DNA of 64,000 nt from Polytrichum commune (Eukaryota > Streptophyta > Polytrichopsida > Polytrichales > Polytrichaceae): NCBI GenBank assembly GCA_950295325.1, contig OX485805.1:53592758-53656757 (forward strand). The letters are read 5' to 3'. Under the pieces are notes generated by a model. It made no database searches. It was not told where the DNA came from and saw nothing but the letters and a program-made list of their open reading frames with translations. Made by a program: the position numbers and the translations under genes. Below are positions 1 to 12,511 of this stretch, piece after piece (the first letter of the stretch is position 1; each line of letters begins with the position of its first letter).

Positions 1-296
1 TCAGTTTCTTCCTCATCCTTGTAGATAGGCTCTGCCCAAGCAAAAAAAAAGCAACCAAAGGAGTTGGAATTGGCAATTCTTCTCATAGGACTTCTTATCG
101 TCGCTACTCTCACCAATAGGAGTTGTTGGTTGCACACTACCCTCCTAAGTGGGAACAACAATATCAACAAGAGACACTTAACTAGTGCTAGTAGTGATAG
201 GATTTGGTCTAGAGAAAAATCTACAAAATTTGAAGGCCTTGGAAGGGGCTAGAGTCGGAGCAATGGCCACAAACATGGCTATGGTTGCAGCTATGG

Positions 297-1282
297 TGTC
301 GCAACCCTTGCTAGCCCCCCCTTGACCATCTTGCCAATTTTCAATTCTAGCAAAGGTTACGAGTGGCTAACCCTTCGCATACCGCCATGCTAATGGTTAG
401 CTTCTTTAACCCCGGACCAATAGTTCATAGGAGGGAACCAACCCTCCTACTTTGCTTTCGGGACTCACCCCTTAATCGGTAACCCATTTCCCCAATGTGG
501 ACTTCCATCCATGGAAGTCCAATCCTATGTTGATCATCGCGTTGCCGGAGCAACACTACAACAACCCGAACCATACTAGGCAACTATGGCCTCACAATGG
601 GCCAATGCCCATGGAGGCCGTGCCGTTCGGCCTCGGGTGGGTGAGGCCACACCACCTCACCCATATAAGCCTCTAGGACTCTACGCGGGGCCCCTACCCC
701 ACCGTCAACCAACCTCTTGTCTCTCTACCAAGAGTTGGGGCCAAGTGGACATTTTCCCTTAGCCGCTGGGCGTAGAAGCCCCCAGCAGCTTCAGACCATC
801 ATAACTTCCTTGTATGATGTCTGATTCCAGCAACCAACCACTCCATCGGCATCTACGCTTCACGTAGATGAAGCGTAGATGCCGATGGACTCCTCACTTG
901 CCCCATTCGGGCAAGTGGTGAGGAAGTTATGCCTGTTTGAACCCTGGCAGTCCCGGGAATCACTCCCAGGCACTGCTGTACCAGGGCGCTGTCCCGGGAC
1001 AGCGCCCCACTCAAATGGCCATAACTCCTAGCTCACACCTCCGATTGAGGTGTTCTTGAGCATTCTAGAATCACCACGCCATGAGCTACGCATAGCTCAT
1101 GGCCTTACCCTTGTGCCTCCTAGTCTTCGTGGATGGGAGGCGTTCCCAACGCCCGGGGACCTCACCCACACTAGGATCACTTGGGCCCTCTCACCAACGG
1201 CGCCACAAGTCCCGGGTGTCACTCCGGGGTCCCCCTTGTGCCCATGGTGTTTCGGGCACTCCTCATGGAGAGGTGCGCGACA
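297..1282 (-). mobile_element. Solo LTR, copy 1 (986 bp, TATGG target duplication)
   Basis: The + strand begins TGTCGCAACC and ends GTGCGCGACA, so the terminal inverted repeat is TGTCGC/GCGACA. The 5-bp direct repeat TATGG lies immediately outside at 292-296 and 1283-1287. No internal retrotransposon sequence is attached, so this is a solo LTR left by LTR-LTR recombination. Orientation is set by the copy at 62382-62985, which carries a primer-binding site on the opposite side. The LTR is rich in perfect hairpins: a 24-bp palindrome centred on CCCGGG (984-1007), another at 1079-1102 and a longer foldback near 845-890. Reading frames inside it (for example from 1050) recur in other copies and are not genes. 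Confidence 0.93.
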
Positions 1283-1287
1283 TATGG

Positions 1288-2599
1288 CCAAGACAAAGGT
1301 AAAATACAAAATAAATTGAAATGCATACAAAGAAGATCAACAAGGGTATGGCTTGCCACAAAAATAAAAAATAAAATCCAAGCAACATGCTTGAAACTAG
1401 CAAAGCACTAACTAGCAAAGCTTTCAACTTTAGTTGATGAAACCAACAAAGGTTTTGAGGCCACAAAACCATTGTAGCAAAGTTTAAGCACTTAGGTATT
1501 GCACAACAAATCAACAACTTGCAAAACACCAAGAAATATGTGAGGCCACAAAATACTTAAAGGAGGGGTTGTCAAGTGCAAGGACGCGGGTGTGTTAGGC
1601 AACTGCCTATAGAAAGAAGTATCTTACATCAAATCTCATATTGATGTCACTCAACCATGGTCAAAACATCTAAACTAATGAAAACAACAACACAAAGACG
1701 AGGGTTGTAATTCTATGGCAAGAAATGTGCCACAACAACCATTGACCAATGCTCCCACCTATAAAACAACAAGATAATGATTAATAGAGACATAACCTCT
1801 ACAACATAAAACAAAAACATTGCAAAAAAACAAAAATTTAACAAAAATATTCAATTCCAAAGGAAAGGTAAGAATTCACCTCCATTTTGAAACTCAAATA
1901 GTAGTTGGGGAGGAGATTGCGCTGCCATGCAATCCATATTCCCTAATCTCGCACCTTAATAGTTTGTTAGTACAAGGAGGGTAGCTACTTGTGCGGCCAT
2001 TGAAGTATGTGATGGTCACTACAAAGAGGAGCATGTCTCGATATTAGGAGGACGTCTATGGTGAATTAGAGCAGGCAATGCTGAATATGAGGAAATGGGG
2101 ATGAAGAGGAGGAATATTGCAACTTAGAGGAGGAATGGGGCGATCTGGTTGAGGACGACTGCAATGATCACCACGATGAAAAGGAAGATTAACACGGCGA
2201 TCAACATGAGGAGGATGAATGTGACGATCATCAAGGAGGAGGAAGACAAATGCGGCTAATGTGATGATCAGTAGCAACATCAAGAGGACGATCACCATGT
2301 AGAGGCAACAAGTTTTTAGGCTTCCCAATGCAAAATACAATTGGGGAGCCCTTCAATAATTTAGCACTCAGGGGGTGACACCTAGCAAAAAATTGCCACA
2401 TAGTCAAATAAAAAATTGACGATTCTAGTAATTATATCAATGACAATGCTTCACCAGAGTTTACCATGTTGAATTTTCTATGCTAAGACAATAAACATAG
2501 TATAATTCCAAATGGAATCTAGCTTATTCCCAACCTTCCGCAATGCTAGGGACACCGATTGGGCTAGATCTTCCTTGTCATCACTTTTCTCTCCATTTT
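1288..2599. other. Intergenic, no gene seen
   Basis: AT-rich sequence after the solo LTR. Open frames are short and show no recognisable motif. The G/A-rich stretch near 2000-2300 gives only a low-complexity frame. Confidence 0.5.
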
Positions 2600-3010
2600 T
2601 GAATGTCCATATGTTCCTAAAATATCAAAATGCAATTCTGAAGGGTTTGAACACACTAACTTCTAAGGGCTATAGGGCATGGGAAGTATGGCTAGGTAGT
2701 GCTAGGAAATCAATTCCTATTTGCATTGCTTGATGGACAATGTCTAGGGTGACATGAAAGGTGTGGCCATCTATAATGAGTAGATGTTTGTGCTCAAGTG
2801 AGACTCCTCCCTTTTCTTCAAGCGATTTCATAAATGGGAGATCCACTTGTTGAATAATATGCATGTCATCCACATTTTTTTTTGCATTGCCATTGTTCCT
2901 CTAGATTCGCAATTAATGATGTAGTTTCTCCTAAATCTCATGCCCTTGAAGATATAGAAATTTGGGATAGACTAACCTTGAGCAATAATGAATGACACGA
3001 CATATCCTTG
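2600..3010 (-). pseudogene. Degraded pogo-like (DDE_1) transposase fragment
   Basis: The minus strand encodes the motif LLIIDGHTFHVTLD followed by FLALPSHTSHAL (2670-2800). This matches the second-aspartate block of pogo/Tigger-type DDE superfamily endonucleases (usual form LLLLDGHxSH...LPPHTSH). Just upstream in a different frame (about 2903-2972) is IPNFYIFKG, another conserved block of the same family. Stops and frame changes separate the pieces and no complete N-terminal DNA-binding domain is visible, so this is a relic. It is in the opposite orientation to the related relic near 6.6-8.0 kb. Boundaries are approximate. Confidence 0.7.
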
Positions 3011-5580
3011 ATGATGTTTTCATTGGGCATCCATCATCAATGGCCGCAAGAGCACCTTGTAGGTCCGTGGACCAATTCCCATTTTTCGCAACACTTAATT
3101 TAAGTCTCTCCCTCTAGTGTCATGGGCTCCTTTATATGTATTCGTCACAACTACCAAGCTTGGCCTTAAGACATTGTGATCTCCACAAACCTCCTTCCAG
3201 CTATTGGTTGGATTGTAGGTCTCGAGTAGCCCCCATGGTTGTCGGCTCAGGATGTGTGCCCCAAACACTATGGCCAATCATGCTCCGAGCTCGTGAGGTT
3301 TTGTACTATTTAGAAAAATAAAATATGTTTTCTTGATATCCAACCGTACGGATGTGAACTAGACTACCATAAATTTTTGATGTGAGGATTTGAAGCCAAT
3401 CGGACAACACTAACTAGGTCGGATGACATATGAACATTCATCCGAGGGGTAGCTAGAGACTCGGAAATTTTTCACTTCATGAACATTTCATTCATGCCAC
3501 AAATTTTAGAAAGTTGGCAAGTTTGCCATACCATCTATGTGGATGACAAATGAGCTACTTCCAAAATTTTGGATTTTTTCAAAAAAAACATTTGGATGAA
3601 GTTTGTCATCCTCCAAGTGGGAGGGCCACATGATGTCATTTTTGAGAGGTTTCCCCTTTTCCATGGAGCAAGTGACATGTGCACTAATTTTTTCCAAATC
3701 CGTTGTCAAGTTGTGCACAATCATCACATTGTACTAATGGAAAAAAAACAACCCACCCAAATTGGGCATCATATGTGAAAATAATTAGCTCCTAAATTTG
3801 GCTCCTACATTTAGGTAGCTCTTTGAACCACCTCCCTAAACTAGTAATGCCAAAAATAACCAAAAAACCCTACATGCTTGGACTATGAGGATTTTATATG
3901 TTATTTTGGCCCACATGGTAATTTGCACCACCCTACACCAGTAGATACCTTCCATCCAAGAAGAATGTCACCTAGTGGATTGTAGACCCATCTTAATATT
4001 AGGTGGCAACCCATTTCGGATTGCATGAGCACTTAAGGGTTAAACCCCATCTACCTTATACAAGACTGTAAACTTAAGGTGCCCAAACTTCTTTATGAGC
4101 CCCTCTTGCAAAATAACAAGTTGTACGACATGCATCATCATAAGAATGCTTGGGTGGCTGAGAATGAGGGATTATATAACATTCCATACAAAATTTGAAT
4201 GGGTCCATGGGCCCCATTTTGAGATCTAGGTCTTTTTCTCCAAACATCTTAAAGATGGTTCACAGTTGTCCCTTCATGGAAGCACCAATGTGCCCTTTAG
4301 GCAAATATTTGGGCCGGTCTTCCAAGGTGGGTCAAGCCTAAACTTGAGGCAACATGCAAGGGGAAGTGGGATTATGACCAAGTACCGTACAACATGGCAA
4401 CCGTGCCATAGTTGCACAACCGGCCCTTGTCCCATGCCACCCTTCCAATTATTATGCTGGGTTGAAACATGTGTCATGCAAAGGGGTTAATTGGTAGGCA
4501 TGTGGACCTTTTTATTAAAACATGCCACCTTAAATCTCTAATTGCCGTTCATAATCTCATTCTTCACTCTCACATCATGTTTTGTAGTTGTTACAATGAA
4601 ATTGATGTTCAAAAACTAGTTTGTGTTTGAAAAGTATTTTGAAGTTTCCCAAGAAGTGATGGGAACTTGGAAACATATTTGTGAATTCCTCCATGGATGT
4701 CATTCACCACCTTTCATCATGCTAAGGTGCGAGTGAGGGGGTAAATTCTTCATGGCATGAATTATAGACCGGGGTTGAGAGAGATCTTCATTCTTACCCA
4801 GTAAGGTAGTACGGTGTTAAAGTAACACCAACCCAACACTGCAACTTAATAACCGTTGGCAAAAGGGCGAGAAATCGGTCGGTAAAGGGATGCCAAAGCA
4901 ACGGCCATGAGAGACCACAGTTGCACACTTCAAATGCTTCATCAAAAACTACAGGTGCCGAGAACTACAGCAACGTTTGCACAACCAAACGCTTAGTACA
5001 CACAAAATTCTAATCATACACCCAAACCTGCAAGGATTAGTAATTAGCTCACAGAGCTATGGCAATGAGCTTCAAATTGGTTGAGATTAGGGTATAATGT
5101 TGGCAAGATCAATTTAATTATGGGCGATCCCAAAGTTCATAAACAAGCTGCGAATTGGCACAATCACCTAGCAACCCACATCGCAATTGCTTTCGAGCAC
5201 TCTCAGTCTCTGAGATCCTGCATTAAATAGCCAGCAATCACTACATCTTCCGACTTCTACCTGATACTGCTCCAGAGGGGGATTATAGTATCGAATCTGA
5301 TGATCAAGTTCAGCACCAGAACTTGATGGCGAGGGGGCACAATTGGGAGGAATCTGCTATGAATGTGGAGGCATTGTTGCAGCAACAACTCTTGTTGTAG
5401 AGGGCATCAAGGATGGTGGAACGAGGAAGCTCGCAACAATGCATGCCATCCCAGGAAAGGTTTGGGTGCATCAGGGACCTCAGAATTCAGAGTTCGAGGG
5501 CAAGCAGGTAATTTCTTGGCCGAAATTATGTTTCCCTTGCTGAAATTTGGTCCTTCCATCCAACTGGAACCACCGACATG
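3011..5580. other. Intergenic, no gene seen
   Basis: AT-rich sequence with no recognisable coding region, RNA gene or clear terminal repeats. Short frames near 3.5, 4.3 and 5.4 kb show no family motif. Confidence 0.5.
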
Positions 5581-5961
5581 CTACTGAATATGATATTTAG
5601 TGTCATATGGTATTTGATGTCACTATGGTACTGTAGTTTTTCGGATGACACTTCTTATGAATAAGTGAACAAATACTGTAATGGATGATGGATGAGTTCA
5701 TCCATTGGCCAAAACCCTATCTTCTCTTTTCAGCAACTTGTGATGAAATATCGTCACGGATGATTGAAATTTGGATGAAAAAACACTTGGTAAGTGACAG
5801 TTTTTGCAGCACTGTAAATCTACCATCCCCCTAAAAATTTACAAGGAATGACAAATGATGTTGGGTTAACATTTAGTGTTGGTGACACTATACCACAGTT
5901 TAAAATTAGTAGTGACCAAGTCAACTATAATTGATGACACTAAATATCATATGTAGTGTAG
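5581..5961. mobile_element. MITE, family A, copy 1
   Basis: A ~380-bp non-coding element bounded by imperfect inverted ends: CTACTGAATATGATATTTAG at the left and the complement of CATATGTAGTGTAG at the right. Each end contains a near-palindrome built on CACTAAATATNATATTTAGTG. The interior (GATGGATGAGTTCATCCATTGGCC) is shared with copies at 19255-19618, 32518-32885 and 33020-33416. No target duplication could be fixed, so the superfamily is left open. Confidence 0.75.
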
Positions 5962-6639
5962 TTGCTCCTCACATTTAGTGCCCTTCGATCCAAGCTACTG
6001 GGCTAATTTGTCTTCAATTTCCGAACTTGACTGCAAACTTGGAAACTTATTCGATTATCTTTAACTCTGAATTTGGAATCTCATTCGGTGAAGGTGGATG
6101 GCAAACATGTTGTGGGTAGATAGGCTTGCATGCCTCCTGGCCATTGGTGTGATGGGTTGACTAGGCTTTCTATGGGTCTTTGGGCTCTTGTGATGAAGCT
6201 TTTGTTGTTGAAATCTTGCAAGTTTTTTGGGCTTCCTGCTTGTTGGGCTTCAGAAGGCTGATGTGATTTAAAGGTTATGAATGTCATGAAAATTGTGCTT
6301 GTACTTAGAGTGTATGTGGTGTGTGCATACAAATCTCAGCATGCTTCAAACTCACACGCAGTACTTTAAACTCGACCCTCACAAACAATATGAGTTTCTC
6401 AAAGGTCAAGGGCTTTTGGCGTCCTGTCTGGCCAAAATTTGGCATCCTTTTTTTGCCAAGTATTAGAAATGGCAATGACAATGTCACGCCGTTGGGTACA
6501 CCATCTAATGATCCTCCAAGGGTGTCACAATCAAACATAGAGGAACTGCCATTGGGTAGCCAACCACAGAGCAGAAAGATAAATCCCCACTAAGAAATGG
6601 TAATTGGAGTGATGAGGCCCTTGCCACGGCAATAGCCGT

Positions 6640-8050
6640 AGTGGATAGTGGGGGAATATTTTAACGACAAGCAACAATTTTGGAATACCGGTTACCACTC
6701 TTTGATGTCACCTCTCCGGGATGATAAAATCAAGGAAGCGAGGGGAGAAAGGTGTGTTGAACACAAAGGAGGAGGAAGAGTTGGTGCAATTCATTCTCCA
6801 TATGGCATCCATCGGTCATCCATTGTCTTTGAGGCTATTGCATAGAGATCACTCAAGATCAAGTGACTCCATTCAAAGACGGGATGCCCATACCTTTGTG
6901 GGTTGAGTGGTTTTGCAAACGCAATCCAACTATTTCATTACGTGTTGCGCAAAGGTTAGAGATGGCACATGCACGAGGCTATGTCCAGAAAATGTGAAAA
7001 TTTTCAATAATAACCTCCGCAATACATACCTCTTGCACGACTACTCTCCAAACCAAATTTGGAATTGTGATGAGAGCATGCACAAGCCATGAGGATCGGG
7101 AAGTGGTTGTGTTGGCTAGGATAATGTGAGGAATATGCACACCATGACGCTGGACAAAAGACAACACCTTTTGGTGCTAAATTGCATCAATGCGGGCGGG
7201 AGAGTGCATCCTAAATTTCTATATATTCAAGGGAAAGCAAATGAGAATAAACTACATTTACAACAAACTACATTTCATAAATGTGAAACATGAGTTTGCA
7301 TGGCAATGCAAGTCCAAGCATGGATGACCTCGTTCCTCTTCAACAAGTGGTTTTCTCACTTCGTAAAATATGTCTAAAATGTGGGTGGAAACTTGTCACC
7401 TTCCAACCATCACCTTTTGATTCTTGATGGACACAACTTTCACAACACATGTGATGATTGATGTTGTTTGTCAAGCTCGTTGATTGGGATTGGATCTAAT
7501 TATTCCACCCTCTCATACCTCTCATACTCTTCAACATATCAACATCCCCTGCTTTAAGACCTTTAAGATGGTGTTTAGACATTGTTGAGACATATGAGCA
7601 ATTGCAAACAAAGGCACTGGAGGAAGAAAATAGGACCTTGCTCATTGGGTTTTGGTGTTGTGTCTAGAGAACATCATCACCAAATTCCGAGCATCCGATA
7701 TTGGACCACTTGATGACACTAAGATGAATGACAAGATGGCCCCTTTTGAGTGTTGGCCTCTTCGAGAAGAAGGTGAAGGGGTCGCAACATGCACTTTAAT
7801 ATTAGTTGAAGACTTCATTGAAGTGTAAACATTGGAGGAGAGTTCGAATCCTTCTCATTACTTTGCGGAGGTTGATAATGAGAGAGAAGATATCATATTG
7901 ATTCTAGTGCCAATTGAAAGTGATGAAATGTGCATTCCAAGCACACATTTTATTGATTTGGAACCTATTATTCATGTTCATGAGACAAAGTTCCATGCTC
8001 TTGACCCTTCCAACACTTCCGGAATCAACCACAAGGAGGAAGAATGCAAG
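6640..8050 (+). pseudogene. Degraded pogo-like (CENPB-type HTH + DDE_1) transposase
   Basis: Blocks typical of plant pogo-like transposases occur in the expected order, spread over several frames. They are an HTH block with EEEELVQFILHMASIGHPLS (6770-6840), a linker with MPIPLWVEWFCKRNP (about 6880-6930), YSPNQIWNCDES (about 7040-7080), INAGGRVHPKFLYIQGK (about 7190-7240) and LLILDGHNFHNT (about 7406-7445). The last carries the second catalytic aspartate. Frameshifts and stops throughout show that it is dead. A charged, coiled-coil-like tail may continue to about 8420. It is an independent relic from the one at 2600-3010. Exact ends and terminal repeats were not found. Confidence 0.8.
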
Positions 8051-8429
8051 TGAACCCATGACTGACTACATCAAGTCAATTCACTTGACATTGGACAAAT
8101 ACATAGCACAATTAGGGGAGAAAACACTAAAAATGCAGAGATTGATGTGGCTTGAAAGAGGAAGAAGAAAAACATAGAGCTAAACAAAGGGATAAGGGAG
8201 GCGGAGAAGCAATTGCGTGAAGAATCAAAGAAGGCCCACATTGCAATGAAGGACTCTAAGAGAGTTTTTGACTTGCAATGGAGTGCTGAAAGTTGTGCAG
8301 TCGCAAGCGAACAACTCCACTCCGCCATCAAAACCAACCCACCCATTGTTGTTGGATCATACACTGGTTGTTTTATGATTCCAGACCACCAAAATTATAA
8401 GGTAGAATTTAGCATTGTGTTTTAGGAAC

Positions 8430-9390
8430 ATAAATATCCGTAGTAAACCAACTAGTCAAAAACATACTAGTTGGTCACAAATCGTCAAAAGGGCAAAAAA
8501 TGCCGATTTACTATTTGACGCCAAATCTATCCCTAATACAATTAGTTGTTAAGACATCCACTAGTTGGTTTTGTATTGTTTTATTGTTGAATAGTCTATT
8601 TAGTAGTAGTGATTATTTGGTGTTAGTAACTTAGTTGGTCAGAAAATGACTTGTAGGTCCAAATTTATTAAAATGTCATTGTCAATCTTTTATTAGTTGA
8701 CCGTTTTTAATGACCTTAGTGTGCTAGCTGGTCATGAAATGGACAGAGAGAAAAACGCGTTAGGACATCTAGTTGTAGTATTTTGATAGGGTAGCAACCT
8801 ACCAAGTTGACCCACCTAGTATGTAGATTTGGACGGGTAATTTATTGGAAAATTGTGGCAGTCCAAACGGACAAGTCATGGAAAACAAGCAGTTAAGTGT
8901 TGAAAGACGAATTTAAAGAGTAGATTCATTGCTGGTATTCTCTAATTACTACTCTTCTTGTAAGCTAAGATACTTCTTAGTGTTGACAAGATGAAGGTGT
9001 TGAACTATGATCGGGGAGAATTTGCAATTAGTTATAAATGAACCGGTCGAGTTTGAGAAATAACCGATTGAAGGTCAAGATTGCAAGAAAATTACTGATC
9101 ATTTTAGAGGAATTTATAGAATATACCCCAATTTAATAAAGGAAAGCCAAAGGATGTCAACATGTAACCGGTTGGACTTGCGAACACTAGGATCTTAACC
9201 GATTACGCCCAAAAATCTCCCCAATCACTAGTGTTGAATGTGTTACTGAAAGTGTGCATTGGACAACTTGTGATGCATTATACCAACCTATGGTATAGTT
9301 TTCAAGTCATTATGACGACTTGCTCTAGACGCCCTCTCATGAGCGTCACATGTACCCATACCCACCCTCTCTATATCCGAATGCATTCCT
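8430..9390. repeat. Intergenic with recurrent ACTAGTTGGTC-like motif
   Basis: No gene is seen. Variants of ACTAGTTGGTC recur irregularly on + between about 8445 and 8790, and again near 9465. They look like the decayed edge of the tandem repeat that follows. Confidence 0.4.
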
Positions 9391-9394
9391 AGGT

Positions 9395-9770
9395 AATGTT
9401 AGAGAGGTCAAATCCGGACTCGGTTTGCGAAAACCACCTCCGGAAGTTGGCCAATCTAACCAAAAATGCTAGTTGGTCGGCAATACGAAAGTGATTAGAA
9501 TGACTCAAAAACTCTACCATAGGTTGCAATGGTAGAAGGTTAGAGAGGGTAGATCCGGACTCGGTTTGCAAAAACCACCTCTGAAAGTTGGTTGATATGA
9601 TAAAAAAAACGTCAACTGGTTGGAAATATGTAAGTGGGTCAAAACGACCCAAAAACTCTATCATAGGTTGAGAGAAGGTTAGATATGCCAAATCCAAACG
9701 TAGTTTGTGGAAACGACCTCCGGAAGTTGGTTGATTAGGCCAAAAACGTGAGTTGGTAGGTAGTGTTCAG
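9395..9770 (+). repeat. Three-copy tandem repeat, ~135-140 bp unit
   Basis: Three diverged direct copies start near 9398, 9538 and 9673. Each contains GTTAGAGAGG-like sequence, CCGGACTCGGTTTGCG-like sequence, ACCTCCGGAAGTTGG and a closing CTCTACCATAGGTTG. There is no coding potential. Confidence 0.8.
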
Positions 9771-10055
9771 AGCATATTTTCAAGCCTTAAACATAAGTTT
9801 TAGGGTAGTATACGTTGGAGCAACATTCTAGGGATGAAGGACTAGCTTGGGAGGCATTTTTGCAAGGTTGGATGTGACTAGCGGCAAACTAGTTAATGGA
9901 GCAAGGAAGGAGTGCGAAAACCCATTAACACACAAATGTTGCCCAAACATGCACATTGCCATGGCCCAGCTTGGAGCCAAATGACAAGGAGGTCCTGTAC
10001 CATAATTGGACTTCATAGAGGCCCCTTGGACTCATAAACCCAACCCCCACTTTCC

Positions 10056-10408
10056 ACCCATTGACTGAGAGTCCTCCAAATGATAATTTATACTTCGTTG
10101 GTGTCATAATTACGTGCTCTTTAGATCTCAATTTTTTTCCAATCATTTAATGTGAATTGCACAATGATTTTGATGTGTTCAATCAGAGTAATCACTTAGT
10201 TAGTTAATTAGAGTAACACCCATTGACTGAGAGTCCTCCAAATGATAATTTATACTTCGTTGGTGTCATAATTACGTGCTCTTTAGATCTCAATTTTTTT
10301 CCATTTTTTTCCAGAAAAAAGGAATCAATCATTTAATGTGAATTGCACAATGATTTTGATGTGTTCAATGATTCAGAGTAATCAATTAGTTAGTTAATTA
10401 GAGTAACC
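10056..10408 (+). repeat. Two-copy tandem duplication, ~161-bp unit
   Basis: CCCATTGACTGAGAGTCCTC starts both copies (about 10056 and 10217). They are nearly identical through ATGATTTTGATGTGTTCAAT. The second copy carries a small extra T/A-rich insertion. Non-coding. Confidence 0.88.
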
Positions 10409-11656
10409 AAGTTAATTAGTTAGTTAAATTAAAGAAATCAGATAAGCTGATTACAGTCATCTTGCTGTGACAATAGTTGGGCAACTAAGAGTTAACATTT
10501 CAGTTGCTATAGGGAAATCAGGCTGTAATTTAGAGCACCATTAACAGCTTTATCAGCTTGGCCAATAACATCAAAGGGCCCATGTTTATATTGGAGTAAG
10601 GTAGTAGTTACTGTGCATTAGCAAAGTCTTGAATGTAGTAAGCAAGGGAGATAGGCAAGTTGATAGCCTGACAACGAGGACTATGGATATTGGCATGTCA
10701 TGCCTCAAAGTACAGGTCTCAGGTGTGGTTTACACCATGACCATGAAGTCGGACCATGGAATATGGTCATTTTCCATGGTCTGATTTTATGGCCCAATTT
10801 CTTTAAAAATCAATTTGCAAAGTCTTTGGGCCTCTCACAAGGTGTAAATTGGATGTGGACCAAGAGGAATGACTTATGCACCAAAAAGTAAATGTGTTGA
10901 ATTTTTTTATATATTTGTCCAAAAAGTACAGTTTTGAAAAAAAATTCAAGTTTGACCATTTTCTTGTCTTCTCTTGTCTTCATCTTCTCAATCCCCCAAA
11001 AAAAATCATTCAAAATTTATCATAACAACATTTCTCTGCAATGGGCCCTTGCCTTTTTTACTAGAGTACCTCCTTTGTCTCTCCCACCGCAAAACCTTTT
11101 GGATCATGTTAGTAAATAATGTAGGTCTTAAAATGTGTCTTTTGGGGACCTATAACTTCATGATCACTCTGGCATTTTTTCCTTGGTGTAAACCAAAGTG
11201 GTCCCAGGACGAGTTCAACAACCAATTACAAATTTCACATGACCTTTGGACGGCTTCATGATCCATGGTGTAAGCAACCCCTCGGAGTGGCGGTTGTAGG
11301 TTACAATAAGCTCACTTTGCAAAGGTAGCTTGTGGTGGGTTTAAAGTCTAGATGACCTTATTTATAGGGGCACCTATATGATGTGTAAATGCCCTAAGGG
11401 CAGATGGCAAACTATTATGGCTTCACAAGAAATCAAAATTTCCCAAAACTTCAATGGTTTGATTTGTGTTTCATTCGTGAACACTCGAGAAACTTCCCAC
11501 TTTTATTTTAGCATATTTCAGCATCCATATGAGCCATACACTCTGAAAGTATTACTTTAACATAATACTACTTTAAGTTAATACTACACCCAACTCCAGT
11601 TACTACCCTCCACTTGAGACAACGATGGGAGCCTGGAATGCAAAGTTGCCTTGTCA
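10409..11656. other. Intergenic, no gene seen
   Basis: Short frames only, none with a recognisable family signature. Confidence 0.5.
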
Positions 11657-11664
11657 GTGGGGAC

Positions 11665-12503
11665 CAGTGTTGAACGGGTATGTTGTAAAGTGCATACAGG
11701 GGAGGCCTGGTTTTTGAAAATTTCTTGGAAATGTAGAACATCGAGGTATTGATATTACAAAGGTTTTGTATTTTCAAGGTAGGGTATGTGTATGTGGTCT
11801 TGTAAAATTTCTTGAATTTTAGGGTGCGTGTTATGGTGTGATTCTTTTTCATATACCAGGGTGCCCAGTGCAAGGGTATGGTATGTCATTTAAAGGTTTT
11901 TAAGAGAGAATTTAATTAATGTTGCCAATCACAAGAGTGACTCACATTGCCAATTGCAACTGTCTCTTCATGAGCACAAACACCCTCATCGTCAGACAAA
12001 AGTTGAATCGTTGCTACAGACTCCATGGCGACAAATCACACTCCCCTAAACACCCTAAGCAATCTCCTAAATCCTAACCCATAATCACTAAACTTGTTTA
12101 GCAAACACAAACCCTAGTTGTTATATGAAGTTGGTGCTTCAAGCAAAGACAAAACGGAATTACCTCTTCTTGAAGGTGCAACACCCTCTCTCCCACATTA
12201 ATCAATGTTGCTAGCTTAACCCCAGCAACAAAGCTCCACTACATGTAGTACGTTGTGCACACAACAAACCAGTACATCGCCGGAAGCAGGCATAATGAAC
12301 AAAGACGTGCATGTTTAAGGGTTTCCAAGCTCATCGTTGAGCAAGGTACGGGTTAGTGACCAGGTTTAGGGTTGGCAGTGAGTCCAGGGCCCGGGTATGA
12401 ACCTGGTATTTGCGCACTGCTTGGTAGTTCAAGCTGGTATCACAAACCAGTGTACATACCTTTTTACAGACCCGTGTGCGGGACAGATACCCGTTCAACA
12501 CTG
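11665..12503. mobile_element. Non-autonomous hAT element, 839 bp, perfect 8-bp TSD
   Basis: The element has terminal inverted repeats CAGTGTTGAACGGGTAT at 11665 and its reverse complement ending at 12503. The direct repeat GTGGGGAC lies directly outside at 11657-11664 and 12504-12511. An 8-bp duplication plus a CAGTG-type end is the hallmark of the hAT superfamily. No transposase frame lies inside, so it must have been moved in trans. Its ends differ from those of the giant hAT at 40968-58201 (CAGGGTTGTCTAT) and from the MITE family at 13750 and 58433. Confidence 0.93.
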
Positions 12504-12511
12504 GTGGGGAC

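Noticed and set aside
1050-1319. Frame beginning MFLSILESPRHELRI, repeated near 41552 and 62614
   Set aside because: It lies inside the LTR and recurs with each LTR copy. Read-through frames, not a gene.
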